DNA of 64,000 bases, taken from assembly GCA_037043455.1 (NCBI GenBank), contig JAWPHD010005600.1, positions 96,084-160,083 of the forward strand, written 5' to 3'. The notes beneath the pieces are model-generated. The model did no database searches. It had not been told where the DNA came from and saw only the letters and a list, made by a program, of their open reading frames with translations. Below are positions 35,651-44,655 of the stretch, piece after piece. The position numbers and the translations under genes were made by a program. This stretch comes from Cyrtodaria siliqua (lineage: Eukaryota; Mollusca; Bivalvia; Adapedonta; Hiatellidae). Position 1 is the first letter of the stretch, and each line of letters begins with the position of its first letter.

Positions 35651-36003
35651 GCAGACGTTGAGTAGATCTACAACAGCTCTTCTTATTCTACGAATAGTAA
35701 AACTTAAAAAAAATAATTCTGGCTTTCAAGTTCACGAAAAAAAATAATCTGGCCAGTGTATTAGTCAAAATAAAAATCCTGGCTTTAAAGAAATGAAAAA
35801 AAAATAGTCCGGCTCAAAGGAAAATCCCAGGCCCCCCCCCCAGAGATCAAAATGGTCGGTCCCTAAGTGACTTCGCGAAAGTAATTTGCAGTGTAAAAAC
35901 GTTTTTTTAAATGAGAATGACGGAAACTGGGCTTGGACGGAAACTGGCCTCTAACGAGTAGCGACTTTTCACATTTAGCCAAAAAAAGGCCATTTGAGCT
36001 ACG

Positions 36004-36165
36004 GTTACCACAGCTACTACTGCTACTGCTGTTGCTACTACTATTACTTCTATTACTATTACTACCTAAAACTACTACTACTACTACTACTACTACTACT
36101 GCCGTTGCTTTGCTACTATTTATACTACTGCCACTGCTGCTACTACCACTACTACTATTTCTATT
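36004..36165. repeat. imperfect (CTA/CTG)n trinucleotide repeat
   Basis: Runs of tac/tgc/tat triplets, with a pure actact... stretch at 36069-36100. Both strands read open as poly-Leu/Tyr or poly-Ser/Val, which explains the 173- and 111-codon frames here. They are not genes. It lies just downstream of the first astacin-like gene. Confidence 0.9.
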
Positions 36166-36201
36166 TTTTACACTTGTTACACACTCTAACCATGTCACGC
36201 C

Positions 36202-36208
<7 letters not shown>

Positions 36209-36240
<32 letters not shown>

Positions 36241-36262
36241 TGAGTGCGTGCGTGTGTGTGTG
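36209..36262. repeat. (TG)n dinucleotide repeat
   Basis: About 25 TG units with a gcgcgtgagtgcgtgcg interruption, 75 bp from the stop of the minus-strand astacin-like gene. It may be within its 3' UTR. Confidence 0.9.
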
Positions 36263-36335
36263 TTGTCGTTGTTCGACGAAGGTGTTACTTTTCAAAACAA
36301 AATAAATATGTTTAAACTGAAGATGCTACTCGAGT

Positions 36336-37646
36336 TTAATTCCACTCAATACATTGGCCATTATACAAGTAAATGTCATCAATTGCAATATTGCCCTTGT
36401 CGCCATTGCCAATGGTCGCCTCAATCGTCATTCGAAATACCACCTTACTGTTGATCGTCGAATAGGCATGGTACCATCGATTAGTTAGGGCACCGTTCTG
36501 GGTAGTTATATTCACGTCACCGCCAGTATGCGACAAGAAGATCCGAAACTTGCCTATGTTACTTCCGTACATGTACAGGTTAGATCTCAAGCAATATTGT
36601 CCAGCGGGAAATTGTGGCGACAGCAGACGGGCTACTTGGTTATGGTGTGTTCGAGCTGCAGCAAGAGCGAATCTACCGTTGCCGCTGCTGTAGTCTGCCA
36701 CTGGTAATGTGCCGAAGGGTGCCGTGTGTCCAGCTTCAACGATCCAATCAAAATCGTCTTGGTGATCCTGGGTAAATCTACAAATATCTGTGTGAAAGTG
36801 GCAATTAAATGGAAGATCGCCTAGTAAGTCAATAACGTTTGACGAATCGATTGGACACTTGTAGGTATGTTGTAGAAGTGTTGCGTCACCGCTGCTGAGC
36901 GAAACACTCTGACCGAGGACCTGACCCTCAACCTTTGACGTTATGGTTGGTAGAGAAGGATCGGCTGCGTACATGTATGGAGTGAACATAAGTAGAGATT
37001 TAAAATCGAACGGCTGTCCGTAAGAACTAGTACTCTGCCCAGTCAACGTATGAAAAGGATCGGCTGAGACAATGTTATTCCAGTTCACAGTCAAATATGT
37101 ATCTCTATCGCTTCTCATTACCTCGGGAAACAGGCCGAGGACAGTCATCAGAATGTTCAAGTTGTCGTCATGACCACGCCCTCCAGCGGTATTGATCGTC
37201 AATTCTTGGCGTCCTCCCGCGCGACCAATGCTTGTGGTACCGTGGTTAGCACTTGTCCATGAGATGTGAATGTAGTCGTTTTCATTTCGTCGCGGTACAA
37301 ACATAATGCACGGATGCCCATGGCTGTATGTGCTCATCTCGATTTCTTGCATGGCCGCCATTATCTCGATTTTGCTAAACGCTGGAACATTTGAATCGAA
37401 CACAAATGGAACCTTTGCATCAGGCCATAGACGGTCGGCGTCGGAAAAGGCATTTCTTGTAAGTTGTATCTTTTGCCCTTCTTTCACTGATAGAATAACG
37501 TTTGCATGACCTGAACTGTTAAACAGCTTTTGGGGATGTAACAAGGCACCCGCTTCTGGAATCTTATACGATGTCTTCGTTAGTTTGGAGGCAGACGACA
37601 GACCGTTTTCGAAGATACTGGCAGTCAAAATAAACCAAAGTATCAT
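36336..37646 (-). CDS. secreted astacin-like pseudoprotease with MAM domain (copy A)
   Basis: 436 residues. Signal peptide 1-19; short propeptide-like stretch with no visible Asp-switch motif; astacin fold from RNAFSDADRLWP (64-75) to about 270; MAM domain about 282-432 (CHFHTDIC, DDFDW, FPAGQYC, IAIDDIYLY). Active astacins carry HExxHxxGxxHE. Here the aligned segment (residues 164-175) reads NILMTVLGLFPE, so all three His ligands and the catalytic Glu are gone. The Met-turn SxMHY is SLLMFT (217-222), keeping Met but losing the Tyr. The Cys pair bridging PC(113)IMF to YKC(264) remains, while the two Cys around the TTSIGRAGGRQ loop are lost. An acceptor (tatcttctttcag) ends 19 bases before the ATG on the coding strand, so a 5' UTR intron is likely. 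Paralogue of 38136-39329. Confidence 0.92.
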   Translation of the reverse strand: MILWFILTASIFENGLSSASKLTKTSYKIPEAGALLHPQKLFNSSGHANVILSVKEGQKIQLTRNAFSDADRLWPDAKVPFVFDSNVPAFSKIEIMAAMQEIEMSTYSHGHPCIMFVPRRNENDYIHISWTSANHGTTSIGRAGGRQELTINTAGGRGHDDNLNILMTVLGLFPEVMRSDRDTYLTVNWNNIVSADPFHTLTGQSTSSYGQPFDFKSLLMFTPYMYAADPSLPTITSKVEGQVLGQSVSLSSGDATLLQHTYKCPIDSSNVIDLLGDLPFNCHFHTDICRFTQDHQDDFDWIVEAGHTAPFGTLPVADYSSGNGRFALAAARTHHNQVARLLSPQFPAGQYCLRSNLYMYGSNIGKFRIFLSHTGGDVNITTQNGALTNRWYHAYSTINSKVVFRMTIEATIGNGDKGNIAIDDIYLYNGQCIEWN

Positions 37647-37737
37647 TTTGAGTGTGGTAATTGCTCTGAAAGAAGATACATGAATTACTAATATGTGATC
37701 ACTAATGCGACATTTTGCTTGTGTAGCTCATGTTTAA

Positions 37738-38027
37738 AGGGACATACGGCAATCTTGATGTTCTTATCCAGCATTAAAATTAGCCTCTCGATTTGTTAAT
37801 CCAATATCATTTTAACTTTAAACCTGCTTGCATGTATTAAATAAAATGTTGAGTCATTGGTATATTATTGGTGCAATATAATCAACAGTTATAAATATGA
37901 ACAAACTCTTTGCATTATATTATTCATACACTAATATTAATGATTGAACAAATGCAAGCAAGTTATTCAGAAAAACTAACGCGACGCCGCGAGTTTTTAA
38001 AAAATCAAGATTATGTCAGTTGTCCCT
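37738..38027. mobile_element. TTAA-flanked MITE between the two astacin-like genes
   Basis: AGGGACATACGGCAATCTTGAT and the inverse right end (atcaagattatgtcagttgtccct) are flanked by TTAA (37734-37737 and 38028-38031). Same family as 15740-16048, opposite orientation. It occupies most of the 489 bp intergenic gap. Confidence 0.82.
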
Positions 38028-38084
38028 TTAAAAATAACAAAGAAACGACAAAATAATACGTTCACGCTGTGCGTATAAATGTCC

Positions 38085-38090
38085 TTTATT
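38085..38090 (-). terminator. polyadenylation signal of copy B
   Basis: AATAAA on the minus strand, 46 bases after the stop codon of the 38136-39329 gene. Confidence 0.6.
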
Positions 38091-38135
38091 TAACCAGAAT
38101 AGCATGCTAAATATAAAGCAACACTAATTTCACAT

Positions 38136-39329
38136 CTAATACCAGTCAATGCACTTCCCCTTGTACAAGTAGAGATCGTCGATGGCGATGTCGCTTCTGT
38201 CCCCATTTCCAATATGCGCCTCGATCCTCAGTGTAAACTGGCTACTTGTAGAGTCTACGGTCGCCGAGCCGTGATACCACTGGTTAACCTGTGTTGCCGA
38301 CACTCCGATCAGTGCTTTGTCGCCGTCGACGTTCCTTTGAATCACTCGTATCTGACCCTGATCGGCACCATAGATGTACACAAACAGGACGAAACAGTAC
38401 TCTCCAGCCGGCATTGACGGCGTTATTAAACGAGCAATTTGATTGTGATGATTGCTTGCTATCGCGAGGGCGTACGTACCAGAACCACTGCTATGGTCGG
38501 CGTTAGGTCCAGTTCCCGCTGTAGAGGTAGGCCCTTGTCGTAAAACCCAGTCAAAGTCGTCCTGCGAGTCTTGGATCATTTGACCAAAATCAAAATGGAA
38601 GTGACTTTCAAGGAGAAGTGGTCCTAGCACATCAACGCGATGGCTTGTATCAATATGACATTTGTATACATGCTGTACAAGACTAACGTCACCGGCACTC
38701 ATTGATACGGCCTCTCCAAAAGTGAAACCGTCGTATTTTGCTTTGATGGTGGGCATTGAACGATCGACCGCCCCAAAGTACGGGTGGTACATCACAACCG
38801 TATTATAGTCGAACGACTGACGAAACGTATCCGTGTCTGGTTCTATATCGAAATTATGTGCGGCAGCGGGATCAATATTGTTTATCACTATGTCAAGGAT
38901 ATTGGCTCTGTCTGGTCTAGCCACTTCTGGGTGAATACCGAGAGCAAACATCAGTACTTGAACAATATTGTCTTGAGTGATATCATTGACGATACGAACA
39001 ACTTGTTTTCCACCAACTCGCCCAACAGCGCTGCCACCATTGTTCAAAGTCGCAAATTGAATTTCAATATAGTCCGTCTCTGTCGTTCTCGGAACAAACA
39101 TGATGCACGGGTTACTGTTACTGTACGTGCTCAACATAATCTGCTTCATGCCCGCGAGCATGTGCACTTTTCTGTAAGCGTCTATCTGACCATGAAACGT
39201 GTACGGCACCCGTCCGTTTGGCCACAAGCGGTTTGGGTCTGTAATGGCATTACGACGGAAGTCTGGGTGGCATGCGATCACAGAGATTAGCACAAACAAC
39301 GCCGACGGTACTAGTATTGTTGACTGCAT
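38136..39329 (-). CDS. secreted astacin-like pseudoprotease with MAM domain (copy B)
   Basis: 397 residues from the ATG at 39329. The open frame extends to 39545, but an acceptor on the coding strand (ctgttatatttacag, exon from 39430) shows the extra 72 codons are mostly intron. The inner ATG is followed directly by a signal peptide (MQSTILVPSALFVLISVIAC) and then FRRNAI, the usual astacin maturation site. The zinc motif position (124-135) reads QVLMFALGIHPE: the three His and the Glu are replaced. The Met-turn is TVVMYH. The C(75)-C(224) pair is kept and the second astacin Cys pair lost. The MAM domain (about 243-393) also lacks its first two Cys (SHFHFDFGQ where copy A has CHFHTDIC). Tandem paralogue of copy A, same strand, 489 bp apart. 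Likely extracellular and non-enzymatic. Confidence 0.92.
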   Translation of the reverse strand: MQSTILVPSALFVLISVIACHPDFRRNAITDPNRLWPNGRVPYTFHGQIDAYRKVHMLAGMKQIMLSTYSNSNPCIMFVPRTTETDYIEIQFATLNNGGSAVGRVGGKQVVRIVNDITQDNIVQVLMFALGIHPEVARPDRANILDIVINNIDPAAAHNFDIEPDTDTFRQSFDYNTVVMYHPYFGAVDRSMPTIKAKYDGFTFGEAVSMSAGDVSLVQHVYKCHIDTSHRVDVLGPLLLESHFHFDFGQMIQDSQDDFDWVLRQGPTSTAGTGPNADHSSGSGTYALAIASNHHNQIARLITPSMPAGEYCFVLFVYIYGADQGQIRVIQRNVDGDKALIGVSATQVNQWYHGSATVDSTSSQFTLRIEAHIGNGDRSDIAIDDLYLYKGKCIDWY

Positions 39330-39330
39330 A

Positions 39331-39430
39331 GTTCCGTAATCGATACTGGTTTTGTCGGTATGTTGAATTGGTTGTTGACGGTGATTTAACGGTTGTTTAA
39401 GAAGCTGGCGCCGAGTACGTTCTTGTGGAC
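39331..39430 (-). other. 5' UTR part of copy B exon
   Basis: Between the acceptor (AG at 39432-39431) and the ATG at 39329-39327. An upstream non-coding exon is implied but not found. Confidence 0.5.
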
Positions 39431-39649
39431 TGTAAATATAACAGAAGCAGGGTTGTAGTCCGAAACCAACTTCTTCATGGGGAATACATTGACTGGTTTT
39501 AGATAGAAACTCGAGCACGAACGCTGTCTGGTAAAAGATGCACATTGAATGTTAGAGTAGTTTGCTTTTTTTAATAATGTTTACCATGCAATTAATTAAC
39601 AAAACGATATTATATTCATGCAAAAAGTTCTCAAAGCAACTTTAAAGCA

Positions 39650-39945
39650 TATTCATAAGTCGAATAAAATATACATATTCATGAAGCGGATAGTATACAA
39701 AATACCTATTCATAAAGCCGATAAAATATGCAAATTATTGAAGGGGGTGCAATTTACATATTCTCGCGCGGATACATAGACATATTCGTGAAGAAAATAA
39801 AAATATACAAATTCATGAAGCGGATAACATATACATATTCATGAAGAGGATGACATATACATATTCATAAAGCGGATAAAATATACATATTATTCGTGAA
39901 GCGGATACAATGTACATATTCATTAAGTGGATACCTAGAGAATAT
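39650..39945. repeat. minisatellite, about 30 bp units, part 1
   Basis: 'catattcatgaagcggataaaatata' recurs about ten times with variation. The same unit continues at 40845-41125, so one array appears split by about 900 bp containing the foldback element 39951-40459. Confidence 0.85.
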
Positions 39946-39950
39946 TAAAT

Positions 39951-40459
39951 GGGTATTTTCTATCGCACCCTATAGCTATATGGGAGACGGATGCGGCCAT
40001 TTCGACTTTTCTCCCTGTTAATAACCCTTTCCACAAGGCGAAAAGTCGCAAACCCGCACAAGACATCCATCTCCTGCTGGATAGATCGACGTAAGCTACT
40101 GGCCACCTGGCCGGCCGAAAAGTCCCAAACCCGAAAATGCAAAGGCGAAAAGTCGCAAACCCGAATGCGAAAAGCCGCAAAGTCGAGATTTTGGGCGAAA
40201 TTTCGACTCGCAAAGTAGCAAACCCGATTAAATCTCGATTTTTCGCCACGAAATTTCGTCCAACACCTCGGGTTTGCTACTTTTTGCTATCGACTTTTCG
40301 GGTTTGCAACTTTTCGCCTTCGACTTTTCGCCTTCGAGTATTCGCCTTGTGGAAAGCGTTATTGACAGGGCGAAAAGTCGCAAAGTCGAAGGTCGAAAAA
40401 GCCTGAGAGACGCCATATGTGGGACGAAGGCATGATAGAGGGTGTGATATGAAAATACC
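39951..40459. mobile_element. foldback MITE with cgaaaagtcgcaaacccg arms
   Basis: Outer ends GGGTATTTTC and GAAAATACC are followed inward by gcaccct and agggtgtg. The arms contain many copies of 'gcgaaaagtcgcaaacccg' (left, 40038-40215) and its inverse (right, 40265-40400), plus 'taacccttt(c)cacaaggcg' with its inverse near 40345-40372. Open frames on both strands come from the repeated arms. Confidence 0.8.
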
Positions 40460-40844
40460 ATTTTTTTCTTCTATTTATCATATACTTCCTAGATATCAAA
40501 ACGTTTTTTTTATCAGTGAAAATATAAGTATATTATACGGGTAATTTTTTTTGTCGCGATTGAACAGCGAACCAACTCGGAGATTTATATGCTTAAATGA
40601 GGCGGCTCTCTTAACATGTGCTAATTCAAACCAGAATACGCTGATAAACTAATCGGAAAAGCATTCGGCACTTTCCGTCATATGGTTCGTTTTTTCCTTA
40701 GTTGGTAGAATACCATTTAGTTATAAATAGGTTCAGGAATTTCCAAATTGATATGTCTTGTTTTCACCCTTTATTTCGCCCTTGTGAAGTTTTATTGACC
40801 GGTAGATTGGTATGATTAGCTACGTCTGTGTCGTATAGTATATT
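40460..40844. other. no gene seen
   Basis: AT-rich spacer between the foldback element and the second minisatellite block. Confidence 0.35.
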
Positions 40845-41125
40845 CATAAACAATGTATGTATAGGCAAATATGGGATCAAATATAATATTCATAAGAAGA
40901 CACATTTATACATACTCATGAAGTGGATAGTCATATGAATATTCATGAAGAGGATACAATAAATATATTCATAAAGCGAAAATAAATATAGAAATTCATG
41001 AAAAGGATACAATATACATATTCATGAAGTGGATACAATATACCTAGTCGTGAATAAGATACAATATACTTATTCATAAAGTAAATACAATACAAATATT
41101 CATGAAGTGGATACAATATCTTTTT
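40845..41125. repeat. minisatellite, about 30 bp units, part 2
   Basis: Same 'tattcatgaagtggatacaatata' units as 39650-39945. A 91-codon minus-strand frame here is repeat-derived. Confidence 0.85.
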
Positions 41126-41389
41126 GACTATTAATATAATATGAAAACATGCATAATTTATAAGGAATGTTAAGTTTTCGATACTTTTTAACTCAGACTT
41201 TGAACTTGGCTGTGGCATGCTGATATTGATGATGGTATGGTTAAATGCTTTAACACATGCAAAGTGTGTTTCTTACATATACAAATTGGTGTGTTTCTTA
41301 CATATACATAATTTTTTTATAAAACTACCAATATGCTGCAAAGAGTAACGACAATCATTTTAATTATAAGGCTTTTATTTCCTCTCGTA

Positions 41390-41855
41390 AGGGACATTGT
41401 CCGTAATTTTTAACTTATAAAACACTAAATAATTACGTTAACAAACATAACATATCAACCATTATTGAATGTTTACTTAATAAAACCAAGATTGCTTGAC
41501 GGAATTCAATAGCGGTACAAAAAAAAAAGAAAAAAAAAAAGAAGCTTCGTGGGGTTGAACTCGTTACCCACACTAAAAATAGTTGAACTTCGCAATAGTC
41601 GAGCTCGCTCCCAACTGCGTTAAACGGTCCAGCCGTATTACGTAAGACATACTGTATAGAAAACCTACTGCGCTAATGGATATCATGTGATCAGCATAAT
41701 CTGTAAATATCGTGGGTCCCACATTGTTTACAAATAATAAATCTTTCTTCTTTTTTTTTCAAACTCACGAATGTTTTACTACCGAGTTATCTTGGTCCAT
41801 GCTAATGTTTTCATGCATACATTTCATCTGCTTACTTACGGATGACAGTGTCCCT
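41390..41855. mobile_element. TTAA-type MITE, 466 bp, carrying a SINE
   Basis: AGGGACATTGTCCGTAA and the inverse right end (ttacggatgacagtgtccct) mark the ends. TTAA is present on the right (41856-41859); the left has the decayed form cgta. Ends resemble the 15740 and 37738 family (AGGGACA start). A tRNA-like SINE (41545-41640) is nested inside. Confidence 0.65.
41545..41640 (-). mobile_element. tRNA-like SINE head or tRNA pseudogene
   Basis: On the minus strand an A-box-like acgcagttgggagcg is followed about 50 bases later by a B-box-like cgagttcaacccc, then long T runs (41516-41541 region) that would act as a pol III terminator. Arm pairing is poor, so it is not a functional tRNA. Confidence 0.5.
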
Positions 41856-41859
41856 TTAA

Positions 41860-42554
41860 TGTAGGAATGTCACATTAAGAAAATAGACTCTTTTAAACTG
41901 TAATTATGTAAATATTCACTAACTGATAATTTATATATACTGTAATATATACTGTAAGTCGCACATGTTAGATAATATATTGTTGTTTAAATTGCTATAA
42001 ATTGCTATTAAACATTTTATAAGTTTACAAAGTACAGATAAAATCACAAATAAAACGTATAATATCGATTATAATTTGTTGTTTTTATCATCACATTTAA
42101 AAAAATACCATTTGTTAGATTCAGTTGTAAAACGGTTAACCAACTAAAGCCGTTTGTTTTTGGACTTTAAAACATTATACGAGGATGTTAAACAAGAGAC
42201 GTAATAAACCACTACTTCTTAGATATCTGGTTAAACCAAAAAAAATATACATCACTATGAAAATATGAACGAGAAAAATTAAAAATAATTTACCAATGAT
42301 AATTCGTGTTTTAGATGTATTTGCAAAACAGAGCTCTCTCTCTAAAGCGATGTCGACTATATGCAAGATAAACCCCTATTTATAGCGGAAAATACTATCA
42401 CGTGACTATGTCCTCGCAGTAATTGCACCTATCAAGGGAATGACTAACACAAAAACAAGACTGTTGATCAACAAGTCATGCACGTTTGCCCGAGAGTTTT
42501 TATCTTAGAAAATATGCTGATTTATGGAACGCCGTTATTGCTTTGTGTCGTTAA
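41860..42554. other. no gene seen
   Basis: AT-rich. A minus-strand 63-codon frame at 42175-42366 is hydrophobic and has no recognisable features. Confidence 0.4.
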
Positions 42555-44655
42555 GTTTATACGTGGTGCTTGCTGCATTAGATGCGTGTTTTCGTCTTTA
42601 TACGCGGTGCTTGCTGCATTAGATGCGTGTTTTCGTCTTTATACGCGGTGCTTGCTGCATTAGATGCGTGTTTTCGTCTTTATACGCGGTGCTTGCTGCA
42701 TTAGATGCGTGTTTTCGTCTTTATACGCGGTGCTTGCTGCATTAGATGCGTGTTTTCGTCTTTATACGCGGTGCTTGCTGCATTAGATGCGTGTTTTCGT
42801 CTTTATACGCGGTGCTTGCTGCATTAGATGCGTGTTTTCGTCTTTATACGCGGTGCTTGCTGCATTAGATGCGTGTTTTCGTCTTTATGCGCGCTTCTTG
42901 CTGCATTAGATGCGTGTTTTCGTCTTTATACGCGATGCTTGCTGCATTAGATGCGTGTTTTCGTCTTTATACGCGGTGCTTGCTGCATTAGATGCGTGTT
43001 TTCGTCTTTATACGCGGTGCTTGCTGCATTAGATGCGTGTTTTCGTCCTTATACGCGGTGATAGCTGCATTAGATGCGTGTTTTCGTCTTTATACGCGGT
43101 GCTTGCTGCATTAGACGCGTGTTTTCGTCTTTATACGCGGTGCTTGCTGCATTAGATGCGTGTTTTCGTCTTTATACGCGGTGCTTGCTGCATTAGATGC
43201 GTGTTTTCGTCTTTATGCGCGCTTCTTGCTGCATTAGATGCGTGTTTTCGTCCTTATACGCGGTGATAGCTGCATTAGATGCGTGTTTTCGTCTTTATAC
43301 GCGGTGCTTGCTGCATTAGATGCGTGTTTTCGTCTTTATACGCGGTGCTTGCTGCATTAGATGCGTGTTTTCGTCCTTATACGCGGTGATAGCTGCATTA
43401 GATGCGTGTTTTCGTCTTTATACGCGGTGCTTGCTGCATTAGACGCGTGTTTTCGTCCTTATACGCGGTGATAGCTGCATTAGATGCGTGTTTTCGTCTT
43501 TATACGCGGTGCTTGCTGCATTAGATGCGTGTTTTCGTCTTTATACGCGGTGCTTGCTGCATTAGATGCGTGTTTTCGTCCTTATACGCGGTGATAGCTG
43601 CATTAGATGCGTGTTTTCGTCTTTATACGCGGTGCTTACTGCATTAGATGCGTGTTTTCGTCCTTATACGCGGTGCTTGCTGCATTAGACGCGTGTTTTC
43701 GTCTTTATACGCGGTGCTTGCTGCATTAGACGCGTGTTTTCGTCTTTATACGCGGTGCTTGCTGCATTAGATGCGTGTTTTCGTCTTTATACGCGGTGCT
43801 TGCTGCATTAGATGCGTGTTTTCGTCTTTATACGCGGTGCTTGCTGCATTAGATGCGTGTTTTCGTCTTTATACGCGGTGCTTGCTGCATTAGATGCGTG
43901 TTTTCGTCTTTATACGCGGTGCTTGCTGCATTAGATGCGTGTTTTCGTCTTTATGCGCGCTTCTTGCTGCATTAAATGCGCGCTGCTTTTGCATTAGATG
44001 CGTCTTTTCGTAATTATACGCGATGCTTGCTGCATTAGACGCTTGTTTTCGTCTTTATACGCGGTGCTTCTGCATTAGACGAGTGTTTTCGTCCTTATAC
44101 GCCGTGATAGCTGCATTAGATGCGTGTTTCCGTCTTTATACGCGGTGCTTGCTGAATTAAATGAGTGTTTTCGTCTTTATACGCGCTGCTTGCGGAATTA
44201 AATGCGTGTTTTCGTCTTTATACGCTCTGCTTGCTGCATTAGACGCGTGTTTTCATCTTTATACGCGCTGCTTGCTCCATAAGACGCGTGTTTTCATCAA
44301 CGCGTGTTTTCATCTTTATACGTGCTGCTTGCTCCATTAGACGCGTGTTTTCATCTTTATACGCGCTGCTTGCTCCATTAGATGCATGTTTTCGTATTTA
44401 TGCGTGATGCATTAGATGCGTGTTTTCGTCTTTATACACGATGCTTGCTGCATTAGATGTATGTCTTCGTCTGTATACGCGGTGCATTAGATGCGTGTAT
44501 TCGTCTTTATACGGGTGCTTGTTGCATTAGACGTGTGTTTTCGTCTTTATATGTGGTGCTTACTGCATTAGATGCGTGTTTTCGTCTTTATACGCGGTGC
44601 TTGCTGCATTAGATGCATGTTTTCGTTCTTTGCATTAGACGCGTGTTTTCGTCTT
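42555..44655. repeat. 41 bp minisatellite, about 50 units
   Basis: Unit 'ggtgcttgctgcattagatg' plus 'cgtgttttcgtctttatacgc' (41 bases). Units are nearly identical from 42570 to 43950 and increasingly diverged, with deletions, from 43960 to 44655. A linked variant ('cgtccttatacgcggtgatagc') recurs at exact multiples of 41 (43057, 43262, 43385, 43467 and 43590). Forty-one is not a multiple of three, so no long frame survives. Confidence 0.97.

Larger units (their letters stand above)
32663..35863. mobile_element. 3.2 kb Harbinger-like foldback element, TAA target
   Basis: The termini GGTACCGACCATTTTGAT (left) and the inverse right end differ at one base. The inverted similarity runs on for about 45 bases through a G7-10 tract. 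TAA flanks both sides (32660-32662 and 35864-35866). Subterminal regions on both sides carry repeated 'aaaaaaataatctggc' phrases in opposite orientation. The interior holds a minisatellite, a MITE and an 87 bp duplication but no transposase frame. It is large for a non-autonomous element. Confidence 0.85.

Noticed and set aside
36209..36262. Z-DNA-forming regulatory element
   Set aside because: A (TG)n tract can adopt Z-DNA, but nothing in the sequence indicates regulation; kept as a simple repeat.
35933..36454. 173-codon plus-strand frame with poly-Leu and poly-Val runs
   Set aside because: Produced by trinucleotide and (TG)n repeats; it also runs antisense into the astacin-like gene.
38784..39290. 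168-codon plus-strand frame
   Set aside because: Antisense shadow of the astacin-like copy B; no domain of its own.
39330..39545. 72-residue N-terminal extension of astacin-like copy B
   Set aside because: A splice acceptor lies inside it and the internal ATG begins a clean signal peptide followed by the RRNAI maturation site.
42555..44655. CRISPR-like regular repeats
   Set aside because: Units abut directly with no unique spacers, and the setting is an animal genome. It is a minisatellite. The same applies to 50125-50905.
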